Source of the DNA: RHKX01 sp035759925
GTDB taxonomy: Bacteria > Actinomycetota > Thermoleophilia > Solirubrobacterales > 70-9
Length of the DNA: 14,199 bases
Assembly: GCA_035759925.1 (NCBI GenBank)
Contig: DASTTY010000112.1
Span: 1 to 14,199 of the forward strand
Direction of reading: 5' to 3'
Shown: positions 1 to 7,764 of the stretch, piece after piece
Numbering within the stretch: position 1 is the stretch's first letter
How the letters are laid out: every line of letters begins with the position of its first letter
The notes under the pieces: generated by a model
The model's input: the letters and a program-made list of their open reading frames with translations, nothing else
The model's database searches: none
Told to the model about the DNA's origin: nothing
Position numbers and translations under genes: made by a program

Positions 1-1217
1 GAGTAGCGGTCGATCGGGTTGGCCACCAGGTATCCGTCGAAGTCGTACATCGTCAGCGACCAGAAGTACCTGGCGGGCGGCATTTCGCCGGCCGGGAAGA
101 TCATCTCGTAGTCGTTGGCGCCGTTCAGCAGGTTGCCGTCGGAATCCGCGAGCGCGGCCGGGTAGACGGCCTCCTCGGGCGTGTTGGCGCCGATGCCGAC
201 GATCGCGATCTTCGCGCGCAGCAGGTAGTCGGTGCCGAAGTCGCCGATGTCGGAGTCGGCGAACACCCACCCTTTGTTCGTGATCGACTCCTGCAGGAAT
301 CCGACGCGGGCGGCCGTCGGCAGCGCCACAGCCTCCGCGCTGACCCCGTCGTAGAGAGCCTCGAGCGCTGCCGGGGAGAGTCCCGCGTCCTCCGGGGAGA
401 GCCCGGGCCCGATGCCGAGCGGCGCCAGCTCGTCGAGCAGCGGCTGGTCGCGTTTCGGGGCCGGGTTGTTGACCATCGCCTGGTTGAGCTGGGAGATGAA
501 GCCGGGCCCGTCGGTCGGCGTCGTGTACTTGGTCGGCTCGCCCTTGCCGCGGTGGCAGTCGGCGGGCAGCTTGTACTTCTTGCCGTTCAGCTTCGTCAGC
601 TTGTAGCGCTTCATGATGTCGTAGGCCGTCGCCTGGTCGGCCTCGTCGCCGGCCACTGTCCGGCCGATCACCCAGACCCGGCGGTACTTCGACTTGATCA
701 CGGGGAGGCCGGTGCGCTTGACCTTCGCGGCCTTCTTGCGTCCGTTCCAGCGGATCACGAAGCGCCCGGCGTCGCTGCCGGTCGTCCGCGTCCCGACGTA
801 GCCGATCACGTTCGTCCACGGATCGACGAGCTCGAAGTCGAAGAAGCGGTTGCCCATGTCGGGATGGCGAAGGACGATCGGCCCCTTCTTCAGATCGAGC
901 TGCGCGAGCGAGTAGAGGGTGTCGGTGTTGGGCGCGACGACGGTCCTGTCGTTGGGAGTGGCGAACTTCGAGGCGTTGGCGATGTGGTTGATCGGGGCGT
1001 TGCCGCGGCCGTCGGGACAGGGAACGCTCGTCATCTCGTGGCGGATCCGCAGCATGTCGAGCAGCGGGAAGCCGTAGTCGTAGGCCTGCCGGCCGAGCTC
1101 GCGCGCCTGCTCGGGCGTCGGGCCGGCGGGTCCGGCGCCGGCGCCGGCCGCACCGGCGCCGAGCACGGCGACGGTCGCGAGCAGTCCCGCGGCCGTCGCT
1201 GCGACGCGCCTCCGCAT
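1..1217 (-). CDS. Secreted DUF1254/DUF1214 family protein (3' end cut by window edge)
   Basis: Translating the minus strand gives about 405 residues with no stop before the window edge, so the C-terminus is missing. The N-terminus (MRRRVAATAAGLLATVAVL, then an Ala/Gly-rich stretch) is a signal peptide. DUF1254-like sequence covers roughly residues 45-190, with the typical YDYGFPLLDMLRIRHEM, NTDTLYSLAQLDL and FFDFELVDPWTNVIGYVG segments. The C-terminal part (WSLTMYDFDGYLVANPIDRYS) is the beginning of a DUF1214 domain. The family is widespread in bacteria, often exported, and has no settled biochemical role. Two in-frame ATGs exist. ATG at 1226 overlaps the upstream stop as ATGA, but its GGGGA lies directly against the start. 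ATG at 1217 has the same GGGGA nine bases upstream, so I prefer it. The gene is certainly translated downstream of, and probably coupled to, the beta-propeller gene. Confidence 0.85.
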   Translation of the reverse strand, partial: MRRRVAATAAGLLATVAVLGAGAAGAGAGPAGPTPEQARELGRQAYDYGFPLLDMLRIRHEMTSVPCPDGRGNAPINHIANASKFATPNDRTVVAPNTDTLYSLAQLDLKKGPIVLRHPDMGNRFFDFELVDPWTNVIGYVGTRTTGSDAGRFVIRWNGRKKAAKVKRTGLPVIKSKYRRVWVIGRTVAGDEADQATAYDIMKRYKLTKLNGKKYKLPADCHRGKGEPTKYTTPTDGPGFISQLNQAMVNNPAPKRDQPLLDELAPLGIGPGLSPEDAGLSPAALEALYDGVSAEAVALPTAARVGFLQESITNKGWVFADSDIGDFGTDYLLRAKIAIVGIGANTPEEAVYPAALADSDGNLLNGANDYEMIFPAGEMPPARYFWSLTMYDFDGYLVANPIDRY

Positions 1218-1222
1218 GGGCG

Positions 1223-2713
1223 TCATTCCCCGTCGCGGAGGGTGATGATCCCGCCGATCACCCCGAGGTAGGCGGTCCCGTCGGAACCGAGCGCGATCCC
1301 GGCGTAGTTGTTGTTGTAGAGCAGTCCCGAGCCGGCGTACTGGCTGAATGCGGTCTTGCCGGTCCGGTAGTCGATCGCGCTCCAGAAGTACCCCTGGTTG
1401 GCCGGGTCCTTTGGCCGCGAGTAGGCGTAGACGAGCCCGGTCTTGGTCGAGAGCTTCGGGACCGACGTCGGGGCGCGGACGTCGGTGTTCGTCCACTTCT
1501 TCGTGCAGCCCTTGCCGTCCTTGTCGATGTCGACACGGGCGAAGCCGGCCTTGGTCACGGCGCCGCCGTTCGGGCCGAACGGGTCCTGGTAGCCGAAGTT
1601 GTTCTCGACGATCAGCGACCGCTTCGTCCCCATCAGCGAGTTCTCGGTGGCGCTGGCGCCCTGCTTGAAGACCGGCACCTTGCAGACGGCGCGGCGCTCG
1701 TGCTTCTTCAGGTTCTTCTTCGTCCGGTAGACGACCACGTTCATCGGGTCGGCGTTGTCGGTGATCGCGACGTAGCCGCCTGCGAGGTTCGTCGGAGTCG
1801 TGCCCGAGCCGGCGTCGACCTGGCTCGGCTTGACGATCCCCGAGTTCGGGTATTTCGCCTGCCAGACGATCTTCGGCTTGCCGTTCTCCTTGGCCTTCAA
1901 CCGGTACATCCGCTTGTTGGAGACGATGTAGACGCCGTCCGAGGCGACCGAGAAGGAGTTCTCGATCTCCTCGTCGTCGTCGAGACGGATCAGCTTCTTC
2001 TCGCCGGTCTTGCGGTCGAGGATGCCGATCTTCGCGTTCTGCTTCGAGACGAACCAGACGTTGCCGTCGAAGTCCGGCAGCGCCGAGGTGACCCGCTCGG
2101 TGTCCTCGTCGAGGACGTCGGTCAGGTCGTAGTCGCGCTTCATCTTCAGCTCGTCACCGGCGGTGCTGATCACGAGGATGTGGTCGGTCCGGGTCGGCAC
2201 CCAGATCCGGTCCTTCTGGTCGAGGAAGAAATAGCCGCCCCCGGCGAAGTTCTGGTACTCGTTCTGGCCGGGCGGGTTCGGGGCGGTCGGCAGGTCGAGC
2301 GTGTCGATCGGCGCCAGCGTGTCCGCATCGATGATCCGGGCCTGCGGTGGGAACGGGATCGACGGGCAGACCGTGACGATGTTCCCGTCGGAGTCGAACG
2401 CGAGCGAGCCGCACAGCGACGAAGGGTAGGAGTAGCTGTCGGTGACTGGGTCCTTGCCGAGCGGGCCGCGGCGGTTGTAGGCATCGGTCATCCAGGTGTC
2501 GTTGTGGATGTTCGAGCGCGGGTTCGCCGCCATGAACGGGTTCTGCTCGGGCTTCGTCGGGTTCTTGATCGGATGCTTCGCCGCCGGCGCTCCCTGGTAG
2601 GTCGGAATCGACGGGTTGCCGGTGTCGCTGATCGGCGCCGCCGCGGCGCTCGTGGCCAGCGCTCCGCAGGCGATCAGGACGAGGACGGACGAAACGACTC
2701 TCACGGCTTGCAC
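1223..2713 (-). CDS. Secreted beta-propeller-like protein of unknown function
   Basis: About 496 residues. The N-terminal hydrophobic segment (VVSSVLVLIACGALATSAAAAP) is a signal peptide with an AAA-type cleavage site, so the protein is exported. The mature part has repeated short strands of the form DxDGNIVTV, DQKDRIWVP, DFDGNVWFV, ASDGVYIV and GSDGTAYLG, spaced about 45-60 residues apart. This pattern is typical of YVTN/SMP-30/PQQ-like propellers. I see no catalytic signature I can name. Three GTG starts are possible: 2725, 2713 and 2704. GTG 2713 has GGAG six bases upstream and gives a compact signal peptide, so I chose it. The stop overlaps the ATG at 1226 of the DUF1254 gene, which indicates an operon. 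It lies 85 bp after the LysRS fusion on the same strand and may be read from its own promoter or by read-through. Confidence 0.82.
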   Translation of the reverse strand: MQAVRVVSSVLVLIACGALATSAAAAPISDTGNPSIPTYQGAPAAKHPIKNPTKPEQNPFMAANPRSNIHNDTWMTDAYNRRGPLGKDPVTDSYSYPSSLCGSLAFDSDGNIVTVCPSIPFPPQARIIDADTLAPIDTLDLPTAPNPPGQNEYQNFAGGGYFFLDQKDRIWVPTRTDHILVISTAGDELKMKRDYDLTDVLDEDTERVTSALPDFDGNVWFVSKQNAKIGILDRKTGEKKLIRLDDDEEIENSFSVASDGVYIVSNKRMYRLKAKENGKPKIVWQAKYPNSGIVKPSQVDAGSGTTPTNLAGGYVAITDNADPMNVVVYRTKKNLKKHERRAVCKVPVFKQGASATENSLMGTKRSLIVENNFGYQDPFGPNGGAVTKAGFARVDIDKDGKGCTKKWTNTDVRAPTSVPKLSTKTGLVYAYSRPKDPANQGYFWSAIDYRTGKTAFSQYAGSGLLYNNNYAGIALGSDGTAYLGVIGGIITLRDGE

Positions 2714-2798
2714 AACACTCTCCACTTCCCGGGGATGCGGTGGACCTCTCCGCTATTGAGTCTAAGTCAGTAGCGGCCCGTCGTGTGCGGATGCCGTG

Positions 2799-5700
2799 CT
2801 ACCGCTCGCCGGCCGGCGCCGCGACGCCGCTCTCCGCCTCGCGAACGGACGGGACGAGGAACCGTCCGACCAGGGGGAGCTCGACGAAGCCTTCGATCGA
2901 GGCGTAGAGGATCGCGACCTTGAGGAGGTCGGCGGGGTCCTCGATGACGATCGAGCGCGGCAGCCACTCCGGGTCGAACTTCTCGTTGAAGTCACGCAGC
3001 GACTGGATCTGGAAGAACGGGTTGAGCCCCTTCGCGACGCGGCGCTGGATCCGGCCGCCGATCCCGAGGTCCTCGGACTCGTCGAGCAGCCGGCCCCAGG
3101 CGGCGAAGTTGAGCGAGAGGCGGCCGATGCCGCTCGCCCCGAGGCTGAGCGCGGCGTTGGCGATCAGGTACTCGGTGAGGCCGTTCGTGGAGCCGGGCCG
3201 GCGCCGCATCAGATCGAGCGAGTAGCCGGGATCGCTGCCGTAGCAGGGGACGAAGCGGAGGAAGCCGGCGACCCGGCCTTCGCCGCTCCCCTCGCGGGCG
3301 ATCGCGATCACGAAGTCCTCCTCGACGCCCTCGACGTCCTCGCCGAGCTCCATCGTGAAGCCGCGCTCCTCGGAGCCGTCGCGCCACTCCTCGCTGATCT
3401 CGTTGAGCTCGTCGACGAGCGGTTGCGTGGCGTCGCTCTCCTTGATCAGCTCGAAGCGGTGGTCCTTGCCGACCCGGTTGACGGCCGCCCGGACCGCCTT
3501 CATCCCGCCGCCGTCGAGGCTGAACTCGCGGCAGTCGAGGATCGCCTCGTCGCCGAGGTAGAGCGAGTGGAGGCCGCGCTCGCGGTAGATCGGCGTCGCG
3601 TCCTCGCGGACGGCCAGGAACGCCGCCTTCCAGCCCTGCTCGGCGCAGTAGGCGAGGAACTCGTCGAGGACCTCGCCGGTCTCGTCGGGCGGGCCGATCG
3701 GGTCGGCGGCGACCATCGCGTAGCCGCGGACGTAGGCGTAGGCGATCACCGACTGCCCGTCGGCGGAGAAGAAGTAGCTCTTGTCGCGGCGTAGCGCGAA
3801 GTAGGCGAGCGTGTCGGAGCCGTGGGCGCGCACGATCCGCCGCGCGTGCTCACGCGCCTCCTCTCCGGGGCCGCGGCTGCGGACGAGCGGCCGGAAGACG
3901 AGAACGAGCAGGGTGATCAGGCCGACGATGCCGAGGACGACGAGCGCGTCCGAGAAGAAGTCGGCGAACAGGTGGTGCTGGAACGAATAGGGACCGTCGA
4001 AGCCGAGCAGGCCGCCGTAGGTCGTCTCGACCATCCCGCCGAACGTCAGGTCCGGAGTGACGAAGTCGCGCTGGGTGAGCAGCGAGACGAAGCCGAAGAC
4101 GCCGACGACGAGCAGGTAGAACGGGACGAACAGGATCGCCTGGCGGAGCGTCGCCGCATCGCCGTGGGCGCGGAACTCGGTCCGATACGACGCCAGTGCG
4201 ACGAGCATCGCGACGTCGAGCAGCGCCGCGATCGGGTCCGGTCCTTTGACGAGGTGGATGACCGCGGCGAACGCGAACAGCGCCATCGCGATCGCCCAGG
4301 CCCGGCGTCTGCCGCGAGCGAGCTGCAGCGACACCGTGATCAGGCCGATCCCGAGCACCGCCGAGACGATGAACAGATAGGAGCGGTCGGTCCGCGAGAG
4401 CAGCTCGTCGATCCCGAGCGAGACGTGGACCCAGGGCAGGGTCGGCAGCAGCGAGGCGAGCCCGATCAGCGCCGTCAGCCAGGCGAGGACGCGGGTCACC
4501 CGCGAGCGCCCGCGCGGCCGCGCCCAGCGGGTCGGCGTCTGAATCGGCGGGGCCGCCGGCGCCGGGGCGGCCTCGCCGACGTCGAGGTCGATCGCCTTCG
4601 CCTCGGCGCCGCCGTCGCGTCCCTCCTCGGGCCGCAGGGTTGGGAAGAGGATGACGTCGCGGATCGTGTCGACGCCGGCGATCAGCATCACCAGCCGGTC
4701 CATGCCGATCCCGAGCCCGCCGGTCGGGGGGAGCCCGTACTCGAGCGCCTCGACGTAGTCGTCGTCGACCGGCTCGGCCTCCTCGTCGCCGCCCGCCTGG
4801 AGCTTCGCCTCCGACTGGAAGCGCTGCGCCTGATCGACCGGGTCGTTGAGCTCCGAGTAGGCGTTGGCGAGCTCGCGGGCCGCGACGACGAGCTCGAAGC
4901 GCTCGGTCAGGGTCGGGTCGTCGCGGTGGGCGCGGGCGAGCGGCGAGACCTCACGGGGATGGTCCATCACGAAGGTCGGCTCGATCAGCTTCGCCTCGCA
5001 GGTCTCGTCGTAGACCTCGGCCATGATCTTCCCGGGACCCCAGACGTCGAGCCATTCGACCCCGAAGCGATCAGCGATCGCGCGCGCCTCTTCGACCGGC
5101 ATCGACGGATGCATCTTCACCCCGGCGTGCTCCTCGATCAGCTCCGCCATCCTCGCCCGCCGGTAGGGCGGCTTCATGTCGACCTCGCGGCCGTCGACGT
5201 CGACGATCGTCGTCCCGTTCGCGGCCATGCACGAGGCCTCGATGATCGCCTCGGTCAGGTCCATCATGTCGTGGTAGTCGCCGAACGCCTGGTAGGCCTC
5301 GAGCATCGTGAACTCGGGGTTGTGGCGGGTGTCGAGGCCCTCGTTGCGGAAGACGCGGCTGACCTCGAAGACCCGGTCCATGCCGCCGACGATCAGCCGC
5401 TTCAGCGGCAGCTCGAGCGCGATCCGCAGGAACATGTCGATGTCGAGCGCGTTGTGGTGGGTGATGAACGGCCGCGCCGCCGCGCCGCCGGCCTGGCTGA
5501 GCAGGACCGGGGTCTCGACCTCGCGGAAGCCGCGGTCGAGGAGGACGCGCCGGGTCGCGTCGATCACCGTCGAGCGCTTCGCGAAGATCTCGCGCGAGTC
5601 GTCGTCGACGATCAGGTCGAGGTAGCGGCGCCGGTATCGGGCCTCGGGGTCGGTGAGCCCGTGGCGCATGTCGGGCAGCGGGCGGAGCGCCTTGCTGAGC

Positions 5701-6146
5701 AGCGCGAAGCTCTCGATCCGGATCGAGAGCTCGCCGCGGCGGCTCGTGACGACGATCCCCTCGATGCCGATCCAATCGCCGAGGTCGAGCGCCTCGAGCC
5801 CGTGCAGGACGTCCTCGCCGAGCCCGTCACGGGTAGCGATCAGCTGGATCTTGCCGGTCTCGTCGCGGAGGTCGAGGAAGTCGAGGCCGCCATGGCGGCG
5901 CACCGCGACGACGCGCCCGGCGACGGCGACCCGCTCGCCGGAATCGGCTCCCGGCCCGAGGTCGGCGAAGCGATCGCGGATCGCCGCGGCGGTGTGGTCG
6001 CGGTCGAAGCGGACCGGATAGGGGTCGACGCCGCGCTCGCGCATCGCGTCGAGCTTGGCGAGCCGGTGGGCGCGTTCCTCCTGGAGGAAGCGGGAGCCCG
6101 CGCCGCCCGTGGCGTCGTCCCCCTGCTTGTCCTCCTCGGTGCCCAA
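2799..6146 (-). CDS. lysS: Bifunctional lysyl-tRNA synthetase / lysyl-phosphatidylglycerol synthase, LysRS first and MprF-like domain second
   Basis: 1115 residues from TTG 6146, which has GGAGG seven bases upstream. The first half is a complete class II lysyl-tRNA synthetase. It has an N-terminal helix, an OB-fold anticodon domain (about 70-165), motif 1 (RGFREVETPVL, about 200), HHNALDIDMFLRI (about 230), motif 2 with FRNEGLDTRHNPEFTMLE (about 260-282) and motif 3 GGLGIGMDRL (about 475). After an Ala/Pro linker (about 500-545) come roughly six membrane segments (about 545-755). A cytoplasmic DUF2156/MprF C-terminal domain follows (LAYFALRRDKSYFFS near 770, to about 1090). The enzyme would make Lys-tRNA and transfer lysine to phosphatidylglycerol, reducing negative surface charge and sensitivity to cationic peptides. 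Mycobacterial LysX is the same fusion in the opposite order. The LysRS half keeps all core motifs, so it may also serve general protein synthesis; a separate lysS elsewhere cannot be excluded. Confidence 0.93.
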   Translation of the reverse strand: MGTEEDKQGDDATGGAGSRFLQEERAHRLAKLDAMRERGVDPYPVRFDRDHTAAAIRDRFADLGPGADSGERVAVAGRVVAVRRHGGLDFLDLRDETGKIQLIATRDGLGEDVLHGLEALDLGDWIGIEGIVVTSRRGELSIRIESFALLSKALRPLPDMRHGLTDPEARYRRRYLDLIVDDDSREIFAKRSTVIDATRRVLLDRGFREVETPVLLSQAGGAAARPFITHHNALDIDMFLRIALELPLKRLIVGGMDRVFEVSRVFRNEGLDTRHNPEFTMLEAYQAFGDYHDMMDLTEAIIEASCMAANGTTIVDVDGREVDMKPPYRRARMAELIEEHAGVKMHPSMPVEEARAIADRFGVEWLDVWGPGKIMAEVYDETCEAKLIEPTFVMDHPREVSPLARAHRDDPTLTERFELVVAARELANAYSELNDPVDQAQRFQSEAKLQAGGDEEAEPVDDDYVEALEYGLPPTGGLGIGMDRLVMLIAGVDTIRDVILFPTLRPEEGRDGGAEAKAIDLDVGEAAPAPAAPPIQTPTRWARPRGRSRVTRVLAWLTALIGLASLLPTLPWVHVSLGIDELLSRTDRSYLFIVSAVLGIGLITVSLQLARGRRRAWAIAMALFAFAAVIHLVKGPDPIAALLDVAMLVALASYRTEFRAHGDAATLRQAILFVPFYLLVVGVFGFVSLLTQRDFVTPDLTFGGMVETTYGGLLGFDGPYSFQHHLFADFFSDALVVLGIVGLITLLVLVFRPLVRSRGPGEEAREHARRIVRAHGSDTLAYFALRRDKSYFFSADGQSVIAYAYVRGYAMVAADPIGPPDETGEVLDEFLAYCAEQGWKAAFLAVREDATPIYRERGLHSLYLGDEAILDCREFSLDGGGMKAVRAAVNRVGKDHRFELIKESDATQPLVDELNEISEEWRDGSEERGFTMELGEDVEGVEEDFVIAIAREGSGEGRVAGFLRFVPCYGSDPGYSLDLMRRRPGSTNGLTEYLIANAALSLGASGIGRLSLNFAAWGRLLDESEDLGIGGRIQRRVAKGLNPFFQIQSLRDFNEKFDPEWLPRSIVIEDPADLLKVAILYASIEGFVELPLVGRFLVPSVREAESGVAAPAGER

Positions 6147-6197
6147 CTGGTCGCCTCCCGTCGCTTTTCCGGGGCCGCACTCTGACAGGATCCGCAG

Positions 6198-7655
6198 ATG
6201 GCCGGCGGCAATCTCGACGCAGTCGTCGCCCAGGCCAAGATCGATCGCAAGCGCCTCGATTCCGCTGCAATCGGGCCGTTCAGCCTGACCGCGATCGGGA
6301 TCGCCAGCGTCGTCGGCGCCGGCATCTTCGTGACGATCGGCGAGGCCTCCGCTCGCTATGCGGGCCCCGGGGTGATCTTCTCCTTCATGCTCGCCGGCCT
6401 CGCCGCAGGGGTCACCGCGCTCTGCTACGCGGAGCTCGCAGCGATGGTCCCGGCCGCCGGCTCGACCTACTCGTACGCCTACGCCGTCTTCGGCTCGTTT
6501 TTGGCCTGGTTCATCGGCTGGGACCTCCTCCTCGAGTACCTGTTCGCGGCCTCGACCGTTGCGGTCGGCTGGTCCGGGTACTTCGTCAGCTTCCTCGGCA
6601 GCATCGGCATCTCGGTGCCGCACGATCTCGTCAACCCGCCGTTCGGCGACGACACCGGGATTCTCAACCTGCCGGCGCTGGCGATCGTCGTCGCGACCTG
6701 CGCGCTGCTCTTCCTCGGCACCCGCGAGTCGGCGAAGGCCAACAACGCGATGGTGGCGCTGAAGCTCGGCGTCCTCGTCCTCTTCATCGCCGTCGGCGTC
6801 TTCTACATCTCGAGCGCCAACTGGCACCCGTTCGTGCCCGCCAACGAGGGCGGCTTCGGCGACTACGGCGTCACCGGCATCCTCCGCGCCGCCGGCGTCG
6901 TCTTCTTCGCCTACGTCGGTTTCGACGCCGTCTCGACCGCGGCCGCCGAGGCCCGCCGCCCGCAGCGGACGATCCCGTTCGGGCTGCTCGCGACGGTGCT
7001 GATCTCGACCGTCCTCTACGTCCTGATCGGGATCGTGATGACCGGGATGGTCCCGTTCCACTCGCTCAACGTCGCCGACCCGCTCGCGCTGGCCGTCCGC
7101 TCCGGGGGAGGGGCGCTCGACTGGCTCGAGTCGATGGTCTCGGCGGCCGCGGTGATCGGCCTGGCGGCGACCGTGCTCGTCACCTTCTACGGGCAGACGC
7201 GCATCTTCATGCGGATGTCCTCGGACGGGATGCTCCCGGACCGGCTCGGACGGGTGAACGAGCGCTTCCAGACGCCGACGGCCGCGACCGTCGTCTGCGC
7301 GGTCGCCGGGGCGGCCGTGGCGGCGCTGCTGCCGATCGACGTCCTCGGCGACCTCGTCTCGATCGGGACGCTGCTGTCGTTCACGATCGTCTGTGCGGGA
7401 GTGCTGTTCCTGCGCCGCACCCGCCCCGACCTCGAGCGGCCGTTCCGGGTCAAGTGGGTCTGGCTGGTCGCGCCGCTCGGGATCGTCTTCGCGGTCGCGC
7501 TGATGGCAACCCTGCCGGTCACGACCTGGATTCGCCTCGGCATCTGGCTGCTGATCGGCCTCACCATCTACTTCCTCTACGCGCGGCACCGCAGCGGCGA
7601 GCGGATGGAGCGGCTCGCCGCAGTCGAGGCCGCCCACCCGGGCCCGGTCGCCTGA
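6198..7655 (+). CDS. APC superfamily permease, cationic amino acid transporter (CAT/YfnA) type
   Basis: 485 residues from ATG 6198, with AGGA eight bases upstream. About 12 membrane helices are visible. Helix 1 carries the APC substrate motif (IGIASVVGAGIFVTIG), followed by helix 2 and the conserved CYAELAAMVPAAGSTYSYAYAVFG. Helix 6 has AAGVVFFAYVGFDAVSTAAAEA. The C-terminal unit (RPFRVKWVWLVAPLG, then TWIRLGIWLLIGLTIYFLYARHRS) is the extra domain typical of CAT-type carriers, which take up lysine, arginine and ornithine as well as other amino acids. The exact substrate cannot be read from sequence. It is divergent from the LysRS-MprF fusion with only 51 bp between starts, so the promoters must overlap or abut. 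That fits a role in lysine supply, which is inference. A hairpin follows the stop. Confidence 0.93.
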   Translation: MAGGNLDAVVAQAKIDRKRLDSAAIGPFSLTAIGIASVVGAGIFVTIGEASARYAGPGVIFSFMLAGLAAGVTALCYAELAAMVPAAGSTYSYAYAVFGSFLAWFIGWDLLLEYLFAASTVAVGWSGYFVSFLGSIGISVPHDLVNPPFGDDTGILNLPALAIVVATCALLFLGTRESAKANNAMVALKLGVLVLFIAVGVFYISSANWHPFVPANEGGFGDYGVTGILRAAGVVFFAYVGFDAVSTAAAEARRPQRTIPFGLLATVLISTVLYVLIGIVMTGMVPFHSLNVADPLALAVRSGGGALDWLESMVSAAAVIGLAATVLVTFYGQTRIFMRMSSDGMLPDRLGRVNERFQTPTAATVVCAVAGAAVAALLPIDVLGDLVSIGTLLSFTIVCAGVLFLRRTRPDLERPFRVKWVWLVAPLGIVFAVALMATLPVTTWIRLGIWLLIGLTIYFLYARHRSGERMERLAAVEAAHPGPVA

Positions 7656-7672
7656 GCAAACGGCAGTGGGGG

Positions 7673-7697
7673 TTGCGCTCGCTGCTGCGAGCGGCAA
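7673..7697 (+). terminator. Hairpin after the permease, possible weak terminator
   Basis: TTGC-GCTCGC, a TGCT loop, then GCGAGC-G-GCAA forms a ten-base-pair stem with one bulged G, starting 18 bases after the permease stop. There is no run of T after it, so termination would be weak or Rho-assisted. It is flanked by two copies of GGCAGTGGG (7662-7670 and 7702-7710), 40 bases apart, so an operator for the downstream esterase gene is an alternative reading. Confidence 0.4.
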
Positions 7698-7764
7698 GGA
7701 TGGCAGTGGGCAGACCCGGCGCGGCCCCGGTGGGGACGGCCGGACGACAACGGAGGCAGGGAAA

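Noticed and set aside
552..1271. 239-residue open frame on the plus strand
   Set aside because: It is the mirror of the DUF1254 gene, whose minus-strand translation has clear family sequence and a signal peptide.
2714..2798. Promoter (TAGACT) and GTAGC/GCTAC terminator between LysRS-MprF and the propeller gene
   Set aside because: No -35 box at a usable distance, and the stem is only five base pairs with a loop above 20 bases.
3822..6185. 787-residue open frame on the plus strand
   Set aside because: It lies antisense to the LysRS-MprF gene and has the Arg/Asp/Val/Leu-rich make-up of a high-GC mirror frame, with no domain or ribosome-binding site.
6147..7697. 517-residue N-terminal extension of the LysRS frame on the minus strand
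   Set aside because: It is antisense to the permease, is full of Arg/Asp/Gly/Glu low-complexity sequence, and ends where LysRS homology and a good TTG start with GGAGG begin.
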